From contig JBBSHE010000035.1 of the NCBI GenBank assembly GCA_038253325.1, positions 1 to 25,443 of the forward strand: 25,443 bases of DNA, written 5' to 3'. The stretch comes from JBBSHE01 sp038253325. Its GTDB lineage: Bacteria; Actinomycetota; Actinomycetes; Propionibacteriales; Nocardioidaceae. Position 1 is the first letter of the stretch. Each line of letters begins with the position of its first letter. Below are positions 1-7,556 of the stretch, piece by piece. Both the position numbers and the translations under genes were made by a program. The notes beneath the pieces were generated by a model. The model was not told where the DNA came from and ran no database searches. It saw only the letters and a list, made by a program, of their open reading frames with translations.

Positions 1-21
1 AGTCGTGGGAATGATGCGGGG

Positions 22-2400
22 TCAGGCGGCGCGGTGTGATCCGGCCTCGGGCGAACCGGCGCCGGTCAACGACGCCGTGTCGCTTGGTGTGAGCGCGAGA
101 TCCAGGACCTCGCTGACGTCCGACACCAGGTGGATCCTCAACTCGTCCAGCACCGCGTCGGGGACGTCGTCGAGATCCGGCTCGTTGCGCTGCGGCAACA
201 CCACCTCGGTGAGCCCCGCACGGTGTGCGGCGAGCAGTTTCTGCTTCACGCCTCCGATGGGGAGCACCCGGCCGGTCAACGAGATCTCGCCCGTCATCCC
301 GACCTCCGATCGGACGGGGCGCCCGGACAGCAGCGACGCCAGCGCGGTCGTCATCGTGACACCCGCCGATGGACCATCCTTCGGCACAGCGCCGGCCGGA
401 ATGTGTACGTGCACCCGCCGGCTGCTGAGTGGGTTGATCGGCAGACCGAGGCGGTCGCCGTTGGCGCGCAGGTACGAGGCCGCGATCTGAGCCGACTCCT
501 TCATCACGTCACCGAGCTGCCCGGTCAACGTCAGGCCGGCGTCCCCCTCCATGACCGACGCCTCGATGAAGAGCACGTCACCGCCGGCACCGGTCACCGC
601 CAGGCCGGTCGCGACACCGGGCACGGCGGTACGGAACGCCGACTCCGGCGTGAACCGGGGGCGCCCGAGGTAGTCACGCAGATTCGCGGTGTTCACGGTC
701 TGGGTCGAGTCCTGAGCGGAGGTCGCCAGCTTCGTCGTCACCTTGCGGAGGACCTTGCCCAACGCCCGGTCCAGCTGGCGTACACCCGGCTCGTGGGTGT
801 ACTCGGCCGCGACCAGCCGCAGCGCGTCGTCGTCGATCACGACGTCGGACTCGTCCAGGCCAGCACGCTCCCGCTGTCGCGGCAGCAGGTGGTCTCGGCC
901 GATCACCAGCTTCTCGTCCTCGGTGTAGCCGTCCATCTGCACGAACTCCATCCGGTCCAGCAGCGCCGGTGCGATTGTCTCGGCGACGTTGGCGGTGGCC
1001 AGGAACAACACGTCGGAGAGGTCGAGCTCGACTTCCAGGTAGTGGTCGCGGAACGTGTGGTTCTGCGCCGGGTCGAGCACCTCGAGTAGCGCCGCGGCCG
1101 GGTCGCCGCGGAAGTCGGAGCCGACCTTGTCGATCTCGTCGAGCAGGACGACCGGGTTCATCGACCCTGCCTCGCGGATGGCCCGCACGATCCGGCCCGG
1201 GAGCGCACCGACGTACGTACGCCGGTGGCCGCGGATCTCCGCCTCGTCGCGGACACCACCGAGTGACAGCCGGACGAACTTCCGGCCGAGCGCCGAGGCC
1301 ACCGATTCGCCGAGCGATGTCTTGCCGACCCCGGGAGGGCCGACGAGCGCGAGGACAGCACCGCTGCCCCGCCCTCCGACCGCGTGCAGGCCGCGCTGCT
1401 CCCGGCGGGCGCGGACGGCGAGGTACTCGACGATCCGGTCCTTGACGTCGGAGAGACCGGCGTGGTCGGCGTCGAGGACGGCACGGGCGGCAATGATGTC
1501 TGACGAGTCCTCCGTACGAACCTGCCAGGGCAGCCCGAGAACGGTGTCGAGCCAGGTGCGGATCCAACCGCTCTCCGGCGACTGCTCCGATGCCCGCTCG
1601 AGCTTGCCGACCTCACGCATCGCGGCTTCCCGTACGTTGTCGGGTAGCTCGGCCGCCTCAACGCGGCCGCGGTAGTCGTCAGCACCTTCAGCTTCGCCCT
1701 CTCCGAGCTCCTTGCGGATGGCGGCCAGCTGCTGACGGAGCAGGAACTCGCGCTGGCCGGTCTCCATCTGCTCGCGGACGTCGGTGCGGATCTTCTCCGA
1801 GACCTCCAGGTCGGCGAGGTGGTCGCGCGCCCACCCGAGCAGGATCCCGAGCCGGTCGGCCGGGTCGACGGTCTCGAGAAGCTGTCGCTTGCGGTCGAGG
1901 TCGAGCCACGAGGCGTACCCCGCCATGTCGGCCAGCGCCGACGGGTCGTCGATGGTCTGCACCATGTCGATGATCTGCCAGTTGTTGCGTTCCTGAAGGA
2001 TCGAGACGAGCACGGCCCGGTATTCGCGGGTCAGGTCCTCGAGCCGGCGTTTCGCGTCGGCGTCGGCGGGGTCCGGGACGTCGAGAGCGGTGACCTCCAC
2101 CCACAGCGCCTTGCCGGGGCCGCTCACGCCGATGTCGACGCGGGCGCGTTGGGTCGCGCGCAGGACAACCGCGGGTTCGCCGCCGGGAAGCCTGCCGACC
2201 TGGGTGATCTCCGCGATCACCCCGACCGGTCCGTGGCCGGCGTCGGTCCGGGGAACAAGCAGAAGCTGGTCCTGGTTGTCGGCACCGAGTCGGGCGGCAT
2301 CGACGACGGCCTGAGTCTCGGTGTCGAGCTGGAACGGCACGACCATCCCCGGGAGCACGACGGCGTCGGTCAGGGGCAGTACGGGAAGCGAAAGGCTCAT
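22..2400 (-). CDS. lon: ATP-dependent Lon protease (endopeptidase La)
   Basis: Cytosolic AAA+ serine protease that unfolds and degrades misfolded and regulatory proteins. The 792-residue length is normal for a bacterial LonA. In order: N-terminal substrate-binding domain (about 1-200), coiled linker (200-300), AAA+ module with Walker A GPPGVGKT at 354-361 and Walker B VVLLDEID at 417-424, then the protease domain with catalytic Ser678 in PKDGPSAGV and Lys719 in GGVK. The tail after about residue 775 is a short low-complexity extension. The ATG lies 23 nt past the stop of the GH15 gene on the same strand, so read-through from it is possible. There is no strong Shine-Dalgarno; a TACGTT box 9 nt before the ATG could give a leaderless transcript. 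I saw no HAIR (HspR) site upstream. Identification is firm; regulation is inferred. Confidence 0.97.
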   Translation of the reverse strand: MSLSLPVLPLTDAVVLPGMVVPFQLDTETQAVVDAARLGADNQDQLLLVPRTDAGHGPVGVIAEITQVGRLPGGEPAVVLRATQRARVDIGVSGPGKALWVEVTALDVPDPADADAKRRLEDLTREYRAVLVSILQERNNWQIIDMVQTIDDPSALADMAGYASWLDLDRKRQLLETVDPADRLGILLGWARDHLADLEVSEKIRTDVREQMETGQREFLLRQQLAAIRKELGEGEAEGADDYRGRVEAAELPDNVREAAMREVGKLERASEQSPESGWIRTWLDTVLGLPWQVRTEDSSDIIAARAVLDADHAGLSDVKDRIVEYLAVRARREQRGLHAVGGRGSGAVLALVGPPGVGKTSLGESVASALGRKFVRLSLGGVRDEAEIRGHRRTYVGALPGRIVRAIREAGSMNPVVLLDEIDKVGSDFRGDPAAALLEVLDPAQNHTFRDHYLEVELDLSDVLFLATANVAETIAPALLDRMEFVQMDGYTEDEKLVIGRDHLLPRQRERAGLDESDVVIDDDALRLVAAEYTHEPGVRQLDRALGKVLRKVTTKLATSAQDSTQTVNTANLRDYLGRPRFTPESAFRTAVPGVATGLAVTGAGGDVLFIEASVMEGDAGLTLTGQLGDVMKESAQIAASYLRANGDRLGLPINPLSSRRVHVHIPAGAVPKDGPSAGVTMTTALASLLSGRPVRSEVGMTGEISLTGRVLPIGGVKQKLLAAHRAGLTEVVLPQRNEPDLDDVPDAVLDELRIHLVSDVSEVLDLALTPSDTASLTGAGSPEAGSHRAA

Positions 2401-2409
2401 GCCCAGATC

Positions 2410-2415
2410 AACGTA
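2410..2415 (-). promoter_or_regulatory. Candidate -10 element for lon
   Basis: TACGTT on the minus strand lies 9 nt before the lon ATG, within the 23-nt gap after the GH15 stop; an overlapping TAATAC is also present. No clear -35 is visible. The spacing would give a transcript starting at or next to the ATG. Weak, position-based evidence only. Confidence 0.3.
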
Positions 2416-2423
2416 TTACCGGA

Positions 2424-4232
2424 TTACCTCATTCCCGTCAGCGATCCTCGGCCGTCGGCCGCGCCGTCGATGGCATCGGCTGCTCGGACCAGGGCCAGGT
2501 GGGACAGCGCTTGCGGAGTGTTACCGGCCTGCCGGTGCTCGTCGACGTCGTACTCCTCCGACAACAGACCGACGTCGTTGGCCGTGCCCAGCATCCGGTC
2601 CATCAGGGCTCGAGCGTCCCGCTCCCGGTCGGACCGGGCGTACTGCTCGACCAACCAGAACGAGCACGCGACGAACGGGTGCTCACCGCCGGGCAGCCCG
2701 TCGACGCCCTCCTCGGTGCGGTACCGCATCAGGACGCCGTCACGTAACAGGTCCTGCTCGAGCGCCGCCACCGTACCGAGCATCCGGTCGGAGTCGGGTG
2801 CGCAGAAGCCGACCTGAGGCAGCAGGAGCAGTGACGCGTCGACACCGTCGGCGCCGTAGTACTGGGTGTACGTGCGGCGCTTGTGGTCGAACCCGCGTTC
2901 CTCGATCTCGTCACGGATGTCGTCGCGCAGCTTCTCCCACCGCTCGGCAGGCCCCTTGAGACCGAACTTCCGCACGGCCTGCACACCGCGGTCGAACGCG
3001 GCCCACACCATCGCCCGCGAGTGGGTGAAGTGACGCGGCGTGCCCCTGATCTCCCAGATCCCGTTGTCGGGCCGTTGCCAGTGCTCCTCGAGATAGCCGA
3101 GCAGCGACCGTTGCAGAGGCCAGGAGAACTTGCTCTCCTCGACACCGGCCTCCCGCGCCCTCTGCAACGCGACCATCACCTCGCCGATCACGTCGGCCTG
3201 GTACTGGTCGACGGCGCCGTTGCCGACCCGGACCGGCCGTGCGTCGTGGTAGCCCGGCAGCGACGGGAGCTCACGTTCAGCGAGGTACCGCTCGCCGGCG
3301 ATGCCGTACATGATCTGTACGTCCTCGGGGTCGCCGGCGATGGCGCGGAGCAGCCAGCGGCGCCAGTCGTGCGCCTCGTCGACGTACCCGTGCGCAAGCA
3401 ACGCCTCCAACGTGAGCGCGGCGTCGCGCAGCCAGCAGAAGCGGTAGTCCCAGTTGCGCGGGCCGCCGAACTGCTCGGGCAAGGAGGTCGTGACGGCGGC
3501 GACGATTCCGCCGGTGTCCTCGTGCGTCAGCGCACGGAGGACCAGCAACGACCGCCGGACCTCGCGGGCATAGTCACCCCGGCAGTGCGACCGGTCCGCC
3601 CAGTCCTGCCACCAGTCCTGGGCTCGCTCGAGCGACTCTCCGACGTCGAGCGCGGGCGGGTAGTCACGGTGCGACGGATACCAGACCATCGACAGGTCGA
3701 CATGCTCCCCTGCGCTCACCTCGAACTCCCCCACGTGCCTGTGGTCCGCCGCTCGCGGTAGCTCCCCGCCGCGCACGATGACCGCGTCTGCGCCGGCGAC
3801 CGCGATCAGACACTCCTCGCCCTCGTTGTCGTGCCCGCGGTAGACCCATGGCAGGGTGGTGGCGTACCCGAACCGGATCGCCAGCTCCTGCCGCATCGTC
3901 ACCGTCCCACGGACGCCGGTGATGCGGCGCACCAAGTCGGCCCGACGGTCCTCGGGCGGCATCGCCTCCGTAACCGTCGCCACACCGGTCGGCGTCTCCC
4001 ACGTGGTCTCCAGCACGAACGAATCGCCGAGGTATCGGCGGCTCGTGCTCATGACCTTTCCGAGCGGAGCTACCGCCCAGCGCCCGTGGTCGGCGTTCCC
4101 GAGCAGCGCTCCGAACATGGACGGTGAGTCGAACCGCGGGAAACACAGCCAGTCGATGCTCCCGTCGGTGCCCACCAGGGCAGCGGTATGACAGTCGCCG
4201 ATGAGCGCGTAGTTTTCGATGGGCAGCGGCAT
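2424..4232 (-). CDS. Glycoside hydrolase family 15 protein (glucoamylase/trehalase-like)
   Basis: Predicted alpha-glucan-cleaving enzyme of the GH15 clan, an (alpha/alpha)6-barrel. Actinobacterial members include trehalases and glucoamylase-like enzymes, and sequence alone does not settle the substrate. The N-terminus, starting PLPIENYALIGD, is the usual start of this family, so I place the start at ATG 4232 (602 residues). The reading frame continues to 4550, but that part translates repeat DNA and is not credible protein. Visible motifs: GGPRNWDYRFCWLRDAA at 256-272, the putative catalytic acid Glu394 in NGIWEIRG, and the second catalytic Glu region GLLSEEYD near 555-562, followed by GNTPQALSHL. 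There is no signal peptide, so it is cytosolic. It is immediately upstream of lon on the same strand. An in-frame GTG at 4238 is an alternative start. Confidence 0.92.
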   Translation of the reverse strand: MPLPIENYALIGDCHTAALVGTDGSIDWLCFPRFDSPSMFGALLGNADHGRWAVAPLGKVMSTSRRYLGDSFVLETTWETPTGVATVTEAMPPEDRRADLVRRITGVRGTVTMRQELAIRFGYATTLPWVYRGHDNEGEECLIAVAGADAVIVRGGELPRAADHRHVGEFEVSAGEHVDLSMVWYPSHRDYPPALDVGESLERAQDWWQDWADRSHCRGDYAREVRRSLLVLRALTHEDTGGIVAAVTTSLPEQFGGPRNWDYRFCWLRDAALTLEALLAHGYVDEAHDWRRWLLRAIAGDPEDVQIMYGIAGERYLAERELPSLPGYHDARPVRVGNGAVDQYQADVIGEVMVALQRAREAGVEESKFSWPLQRSLLGYLEEHWQRPDNGIWEIRGTPRHFTHSRAMVWAAFDRGVQAVRKFGLKGPAERWEKLRDDIRDEIEERGFDHKRRTYTQYYGADGVDASLLLLPQVGFCAPDSDRMLGTVAALEQDLLRDGVLMRYRTEEGVDGLPGGEHPFVACSFWLVEQYARSDRERDARALMDRMLGTANDVGLLSEEYDVDEHRQAGNTPQALSHLALVRAADAIDGAADGRGSLTGMR

Positions 4233-4255
4233 ACCCACATCTTGCCGCGCGCGGT

Positions 4256-4279
4256 GGCCGGGCGTCTGGGCACCCGGCC
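4256..4279. other. Small hairpin in the GH15 leader region
   Basis: A 7-bp perfect inverted repeat (GGCCGGG / CCCGGCC) with a 10-nt loop, 24 nt upstream of the GH15 start codon. It could be a leader hairpin or a terminator part for the upstream amidohydrolase gene. No U-tract follows in either direction. Function unknown. Confidence 0.35.
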
Positions 4280-4290
4280 CAAGCACAGCG

Positions 4291-4548
4291 CCGCAACGTC
4301 CGAAACAACCGTGCGCTATGGCGCTCCGAACCCCGGACGCAACGCCGAGGCCACCGCGCCCAGCCGCCGAGGCACCGCAATGTCCGAACAACCGTGCGCA
4401 ATAGCGCACCGAACCCCGGACGCAACGCCCAGCCACCGACACCGAGGCGACCGGGCGCCGCAACGTCCGAACAACCGTGCGCAATAGCGCACCGAACCCC
4501 GGACGCAACGCCAAGGCCACCGCGCCCAGCCCGACCCGAGAGGCACGC
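4291..4548. repeat. Tandem repeat, three copies of about 84 bp with nested dyads
   Basis: Three head-to-tail copies begin at 4291, 4375 and 4458. A core of about 55 bp is almost invariant (4291-4346, 4375-4429, 4458-4512), followed by a more variable linker rich in GCCACCGCGCCCAGCC. Each core carries an outer inverted repeat CGTCCG/CGGACG and an inner one GTGCGC-AATA-GCGCAC. Copy 1 has changes in the inner stem (GTGCGC/GCGCTC) and copy 2 has one in the outer stem (TGTCCG). It fills the gap between the amidohydrolase stop (4589) and the GH15 start (4232), both on the minus strand. Role unknown: transcription-attenuating hairpins or neutral minisatellite. The rest of this gap, 4549-4588, holds nothing I can name. 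Confidence 0.9.
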
Positions 4549-4588
4549 ATGGATCGGCACGCCCGCGTCGGCCCGCGCGGATCCGCAC

Positions 4589-5719
4589 TCAGCCGGTACG
4601 GGCGTCCAGCCGGTACACCCGGCGGGCGTTCGCCGAGCCGACGAGTACGGCGATCTGCTCGGCGTCGTTGGCGGTCATCTCACCGTCCTCGACCAGCGCC
4701 TGAAGCGCGCCTGACAGTCCGCGTCGGAACAGGACCGACCCGAGGTAGTAAAGCTCCGCCAGCCCGAATGCGTCGGAGGAGTAGAGCATCTTGCCGAACG
4801 GCACCAGCTCCAGCGACTCCCGGATCACGGCACGTGACAACGCTCCCGTGTTGTGGACCGCCAGTCCGACGTCCATGAAGACGTGGTTGAACACCTGCGC
4901 CAGGTAGCTCGCGTTTCGGTGGAACGGATAGTTGTGGAGCAGCATCACGGGTACGCCGTGCTCCTGGGTCGCCCGGAGGAAAGCGGTCAGCTTGAGCGGG
5001 TCGCACTCGAGCATGTCCACGTCGCTGTCGCCGTAGCCGACGTGGAACTGAAGCGGCAGTCCGATCTCGATCGCGGTCCAGGCAAGGTACGCGTTGACCA
5101 CTGGGTGGGCGATCCGGAGCCGGCCGTCAGACCCGCCCGCGTCCTCAGGCAACGCTTCGACCAACTCGTCGGCACCCGGCTTGACGGACGGCAGCGACAG
5201 CCCAACCCGGTAGGCGGCAATGCTCTTCGCCGCCACGGCTTCGGTGGTACGCAAGGCGTCCGCGAGCTCGTCCGGAAACGACTCCGGCTTGATTCCTGAT
5301 CCGAGGAGGGACTCGGCCAGCGCCTCCAACCGGACGACCTCGTGGCCGGTGCCACCGGCGAGCGCACCGAGCTCGTCCGGCGTACTCACGGGCTCAGGAA
5401 GGTAGCCGGTGTCCACGACGAGATCGGAGACGCCTGCCGATGCCATGAACCGTCGGTTCACCTCGTCAGTACCGAGATCGCGCCGGCGCGCGATGTACGC
5501 GTCCGGCCCTGCGTGTGCAGGGAGGTCGAGGACCGGTGCGCACCAGCGCCGGACGGCAAGGCCGATCATCGAGTCGAACGTGCTCGTGCTCAGCGCGCTC
5601 CCGGCGGTGCCCTCGTTCAACAACGACTCGAACTCGAGCCGGTCCAGCTCACGCTGCACTAGCCCGTGGCAGTGGTGATCGACGAGGTCGCCGGTAACGA
5701 AGCGGTGCAGGGGGCTCAC
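4589..5719 (-). CDS. FluG-like amidohydrolase family protein
   Basis: Metal-dependent hydrolase of the amidohydrolase-2 (TIM-barrel) superfamily, resembling the N-terminal domain of fungal FluG. In 376 residues I see the metal-binding HxH near the N-terminus (VDHHCHG, 14-19), a mid-protein Lys (AAKSIAAYR), FHVGYGDSD after a beta strand, LLHNYPFHRN, and the late conserved Asp in YSSDAFG. The C-terminus has the family's amidohydrolase tail (NARRVYRL). The start chosen is GTG 5719, which overlaps the stop of the upstream PLP-enzyme remnant as GTGA, a sign of translational coupling; the frame is open further upstream to 5782. The module also contains the APC permease and, divergently, a glutamine-synthetase-like gene. 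Probable role: hydrolysing an amide or gamma-glutamyl type compound. Substrate unproven. Confidence 0.85.
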   Translation of the reverse strand: MSPLHRFVTGDLVDHHCHGLVQRELDRLEFESLLNEGTAGSALSTSTFDSMIGLAVRRWCAPVLDLPAHAGPDAYIARRRDLGTDEVNRRFMASAGVSDLVVDTGYLPEPVSTPDELGALAGGTGHEVVRLEALAESLLGSGIKPESFPDELADALRTTEAVAAKSIAAYRVGLSLPSVKPGADELVEALPEDAGGSDGRLRIAHPVVNAYLAWTAIEIGLPLQFHVGYGDSDVDMLECDPLKLTAFLRATQEHGVPVMLLHNYPFHRNASYLAQVFNHVFMDVGLAVHNTGALSRAVIRESLELVPFGKMLYSSDAFGLAELYYLGSVLFRRGLSGALQALVEDGEMTANDAEQIAVLVGSANARRVYRLDARTG

Positions 5720-5949
5720 TGGGTTGCCGCCAGTGCTTGTCGCAGGTCGTCGACGATGAGGCTGACCGGCTCGATTCCGCACGAGAGCCGGATCATCCCG
5801 TCCGAGATCCGCGCCTTCCGACGCTTCACCTGGACGTCCGTGTACGACTCGTCATCGAGGTAGTACGTGACCGAGTGGTGGATGGGTGGCACCCCGGGCC
5901 GGGTGCGGGGACTGAACGAGACGGACTGCCGTGGACGGCCGTCGGGCAT
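5716..5949 (-). pseudogene. In-frame deletion remnant of a Cys/Met-metabolism PLP-dependent enzyme
   Basis: A 77-codon ORF whose two halves resemble the two ends of a trans-sulfuration-type PLP enzyme (cystathionine gamma-synthase/lyase family, normally about 380-430 residues). Residues about 15-41 (RTRPGVPPIHHSVTYYLDD and following) look like the N-terminal 'VPPI...T' strand. Residues 46-77 contain RISDGMIRLSCGIEP and VDDLRQALA, which match the conserved C-terminal 'GISDGLVRLSVGIE...LI.DL.QAL' signature. The large central domain, including the PLP lysine, is absent, with no frameshift at the junction near residues 41-46. It starts 16 nt after the permease stop and its stop overlaps the amidohydrolase start (GTGA), so it keeps its operon position. 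It could still be translated as a coupling ORF but cannot be a PLP enzyme. Similarity judged by eye. Confidence 0.7.
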
Positions 5950-5964
5950 GCGGACGGAGCCCTT

Positions 5965-7440
5965 CTACAGACGAGGCGAGGCGAGATCCTCGTCACGGTC
6001 GATCGACGCCAGACTCGGAGCCAGCCGGCGGGTGAAGCCAGGTACGGCGACCACCAGCACGGCGACCAGCGCGATCCAGCCGCCGGCGACGATCGGGAAC
6101 CAAAACGCTGGCTGGCCCGACGCCGGGTACGGGTAGACGTTGCGATAGATCGTGTAGCCGAGCATGAGCAGCGCTCCGAGGGGCACGATGATCTCCCACA
6201 TCGGTACGGCCATCCTGCGGTCGAGGAAGAGCAGCTTCATGCAGCCGAGCGTCGCCAAGATGTAGACGACGAGCAGGATGAGAGTTCCCATCGTGCCGCT
6301 CCAGAGGAACGTGTCGAACGGCTTTGCATGGAAGGCACCGGCGCACAGAGCGGCGATCGCGGCGATGAGTGCGACGATGATCGTCGCCGCGGCCGCGGGC
6401 GTGTCGCTCCGCCCGGTCCGGCTGGTCACAGCTGTCGGCGACAGGTCACGGGAGATCGCGAACAACAGCCGCGACGATCCGACCACGCACGCCAAGGAGC
6501 AGCCGAACGCGCTGATCGCCGCTCCCAGGGTGATGACGTCGCCCACCCAGGACGCGACGTACGACGACCCGAGGTCGCCCATCAGTGCGGGTGATGCCGT
6601 GAAGGCCGCCACCCCCTTGGCGTCCGTGCCGAAACCCATCATCTCGATCGCTGTCACGACGGTGAAGTAGATGCCGCCGAAGATCGCCGTTCCCAGGATC
6701 GCTCGCGGGATGTCGCGCGCCGGGTTGTTCGTCTCCTCGCCAAGCGTCGACGCCGCCTCGAAACCGGCGAACGACAGCAGGCCGAAGATGATGCCGAGGA
6801 AGAGCGCGGAGTTCGAGGTGCCGGGCTCGACCTTGAACACGTCCAACGTGAACGACTCACCGCCCGGAGCAGATCCGCCGAGGACCTTGACCAGAACGAC
6901 CGCCGCAATGACCACGATCAGGGCGACCGTCAGGCCCTCGACCGTCAGCAGCAGCGACGTCGCCGACCGCGCCGGCACGATCGCGAAAAACAGGGCGAGC
7001 GCGAGCGCGACGCCTCCCACGACGAATCCGGCCCACCACGGCTGGTTGTTCCACACGCCCATCTGGTCGAGGAAGGCGGCACCGAAGATCCCCGCGGCCG
7101 AGGCCGTGACCAGGCCGTAGAACACGTATGTCGCCATTAGCGCCAGACCTGCGATCACCCCGGCCGGCGCGCCGAGGGTTGCGCCCGCGAACACGTACAC
7201 GGATCCGGCGTGCTGGTAGTACTGGCACAGCCTCACGAAGACGTACGCGATCAGCAGCACCGCGACGGCAGCGAGGAAGAACGCCAGCGGGGTAGCCCGC
7301 CCGACCAGACCGCTGGTGCCCTGCGGGTTGATGTTGATCGCCATGCTCGGCGCCATCAACGCCACCGAGATGCCGACTGCCTGCCAGACGGACAGGCTGC
7401 GACGCAGCCCGCGTCTGTTTTCCGTGGTCGCCGTGTCCAT
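5965..7440 (-). CDS. APC-superfamily amino acid/polyamine permease
   Basis: Integral membrane importer of amino acids, amines or polyamines (APC superfamily). The 491 residues contain about 12 hydrophobic segments. The first begins after a short basic cytosolic N-terminus in the typical SVWQAVGISVALMAPSMA, followed by INPQGTSGL, which corresponds to the unwound TM1 substrate region. The TM6 region reads GLLSFAGFEAASTLGEET, characteristic of amino-acid/amine permeases. The ATG at 7440 is preceded by AGGAG at 8-nt spacing. It heads a minus-strand unit (permease, PLP remnant, FluG-like amidohydrolase) and diverges from the glutamine-synthetase-like gene over 116 nt, suggesting it imports the substrate of those enzymes. 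Specificity cannot be read from sequence. Confidence 0.92.
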   Translation of the reverse strand: MDTATTENRRGLRRSLSVWQAVGISVALMAPSMAININPQGTSGLVGRATPLAFFLAAVAVLLIAYVFVRLCQYYQHAGSVYVFAGATLGAPAGVIAGLALMATYVFYGLVTASAAGIFGAAFLDQMGVWNNQPWWAGFVVGGVALALALFFAIVPARSATSLLLTVEGLTVALIVVIAAVVLVKVLGGSAPGGESFTLDVFKVEPGTSNSALFLGIIFGLLSFAGFEAASTLGEETNNPARDIPRAILGTAIFGGIYFTVVTAIEMMGFGTDAKGVAAFTASPALMGDLGSSYVASWVGDVITLGAAISAFGCSLACVVGSSRLLFAISRDLSPTAVTSRTGRSDTPAAAATIIVALIAAIAALCAGAFHAKPFDTFLWSGTMGTLILLVVYILATLGCMKLLFLDRRMAVPMWEIIVPLGALLMLGYTIYRNVYPYPASGQPAFWFPIVAGGWIALVAVLVVAVPGFTRRLAPSLASIDRDEDLASPRL

Positions 7441-7556
7441 GGGAGCGCTCCTGTGCTGGTGGCGGGTCCCCGAAGTCCTTACGATGCGAGTTTGGAGCGC
7501 AAGCGCATCCTTTGTCTACACGCCGCGCTTGTCGGGATCGCCTGTGAGGGAGCGCG
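7441..7556. promoter_or_regulatory. Divergent promoter region between permease and GS-like gene
   Basis: These 116 nt must hold both promoters. An imperfect dyad at 7494-7510 (GGAGCGCAAGCGCATCC, with GCGC-AA-GCGC at its centre) is a candidate operator. On the plus strand a weak TTGGAG (from 7493) precedes TCTACA by 17 nt. Nothing here is strong enough to call a promoter with confidence. Confidence 0.35.

Noticed and set aside
4233..4550. N-terminal extension of the GH15 protein
   Set aside because: The extra residues translate the 84-bp repeat and show no domain. The family N-terminus PLPIENYALIGD starts at 4232.
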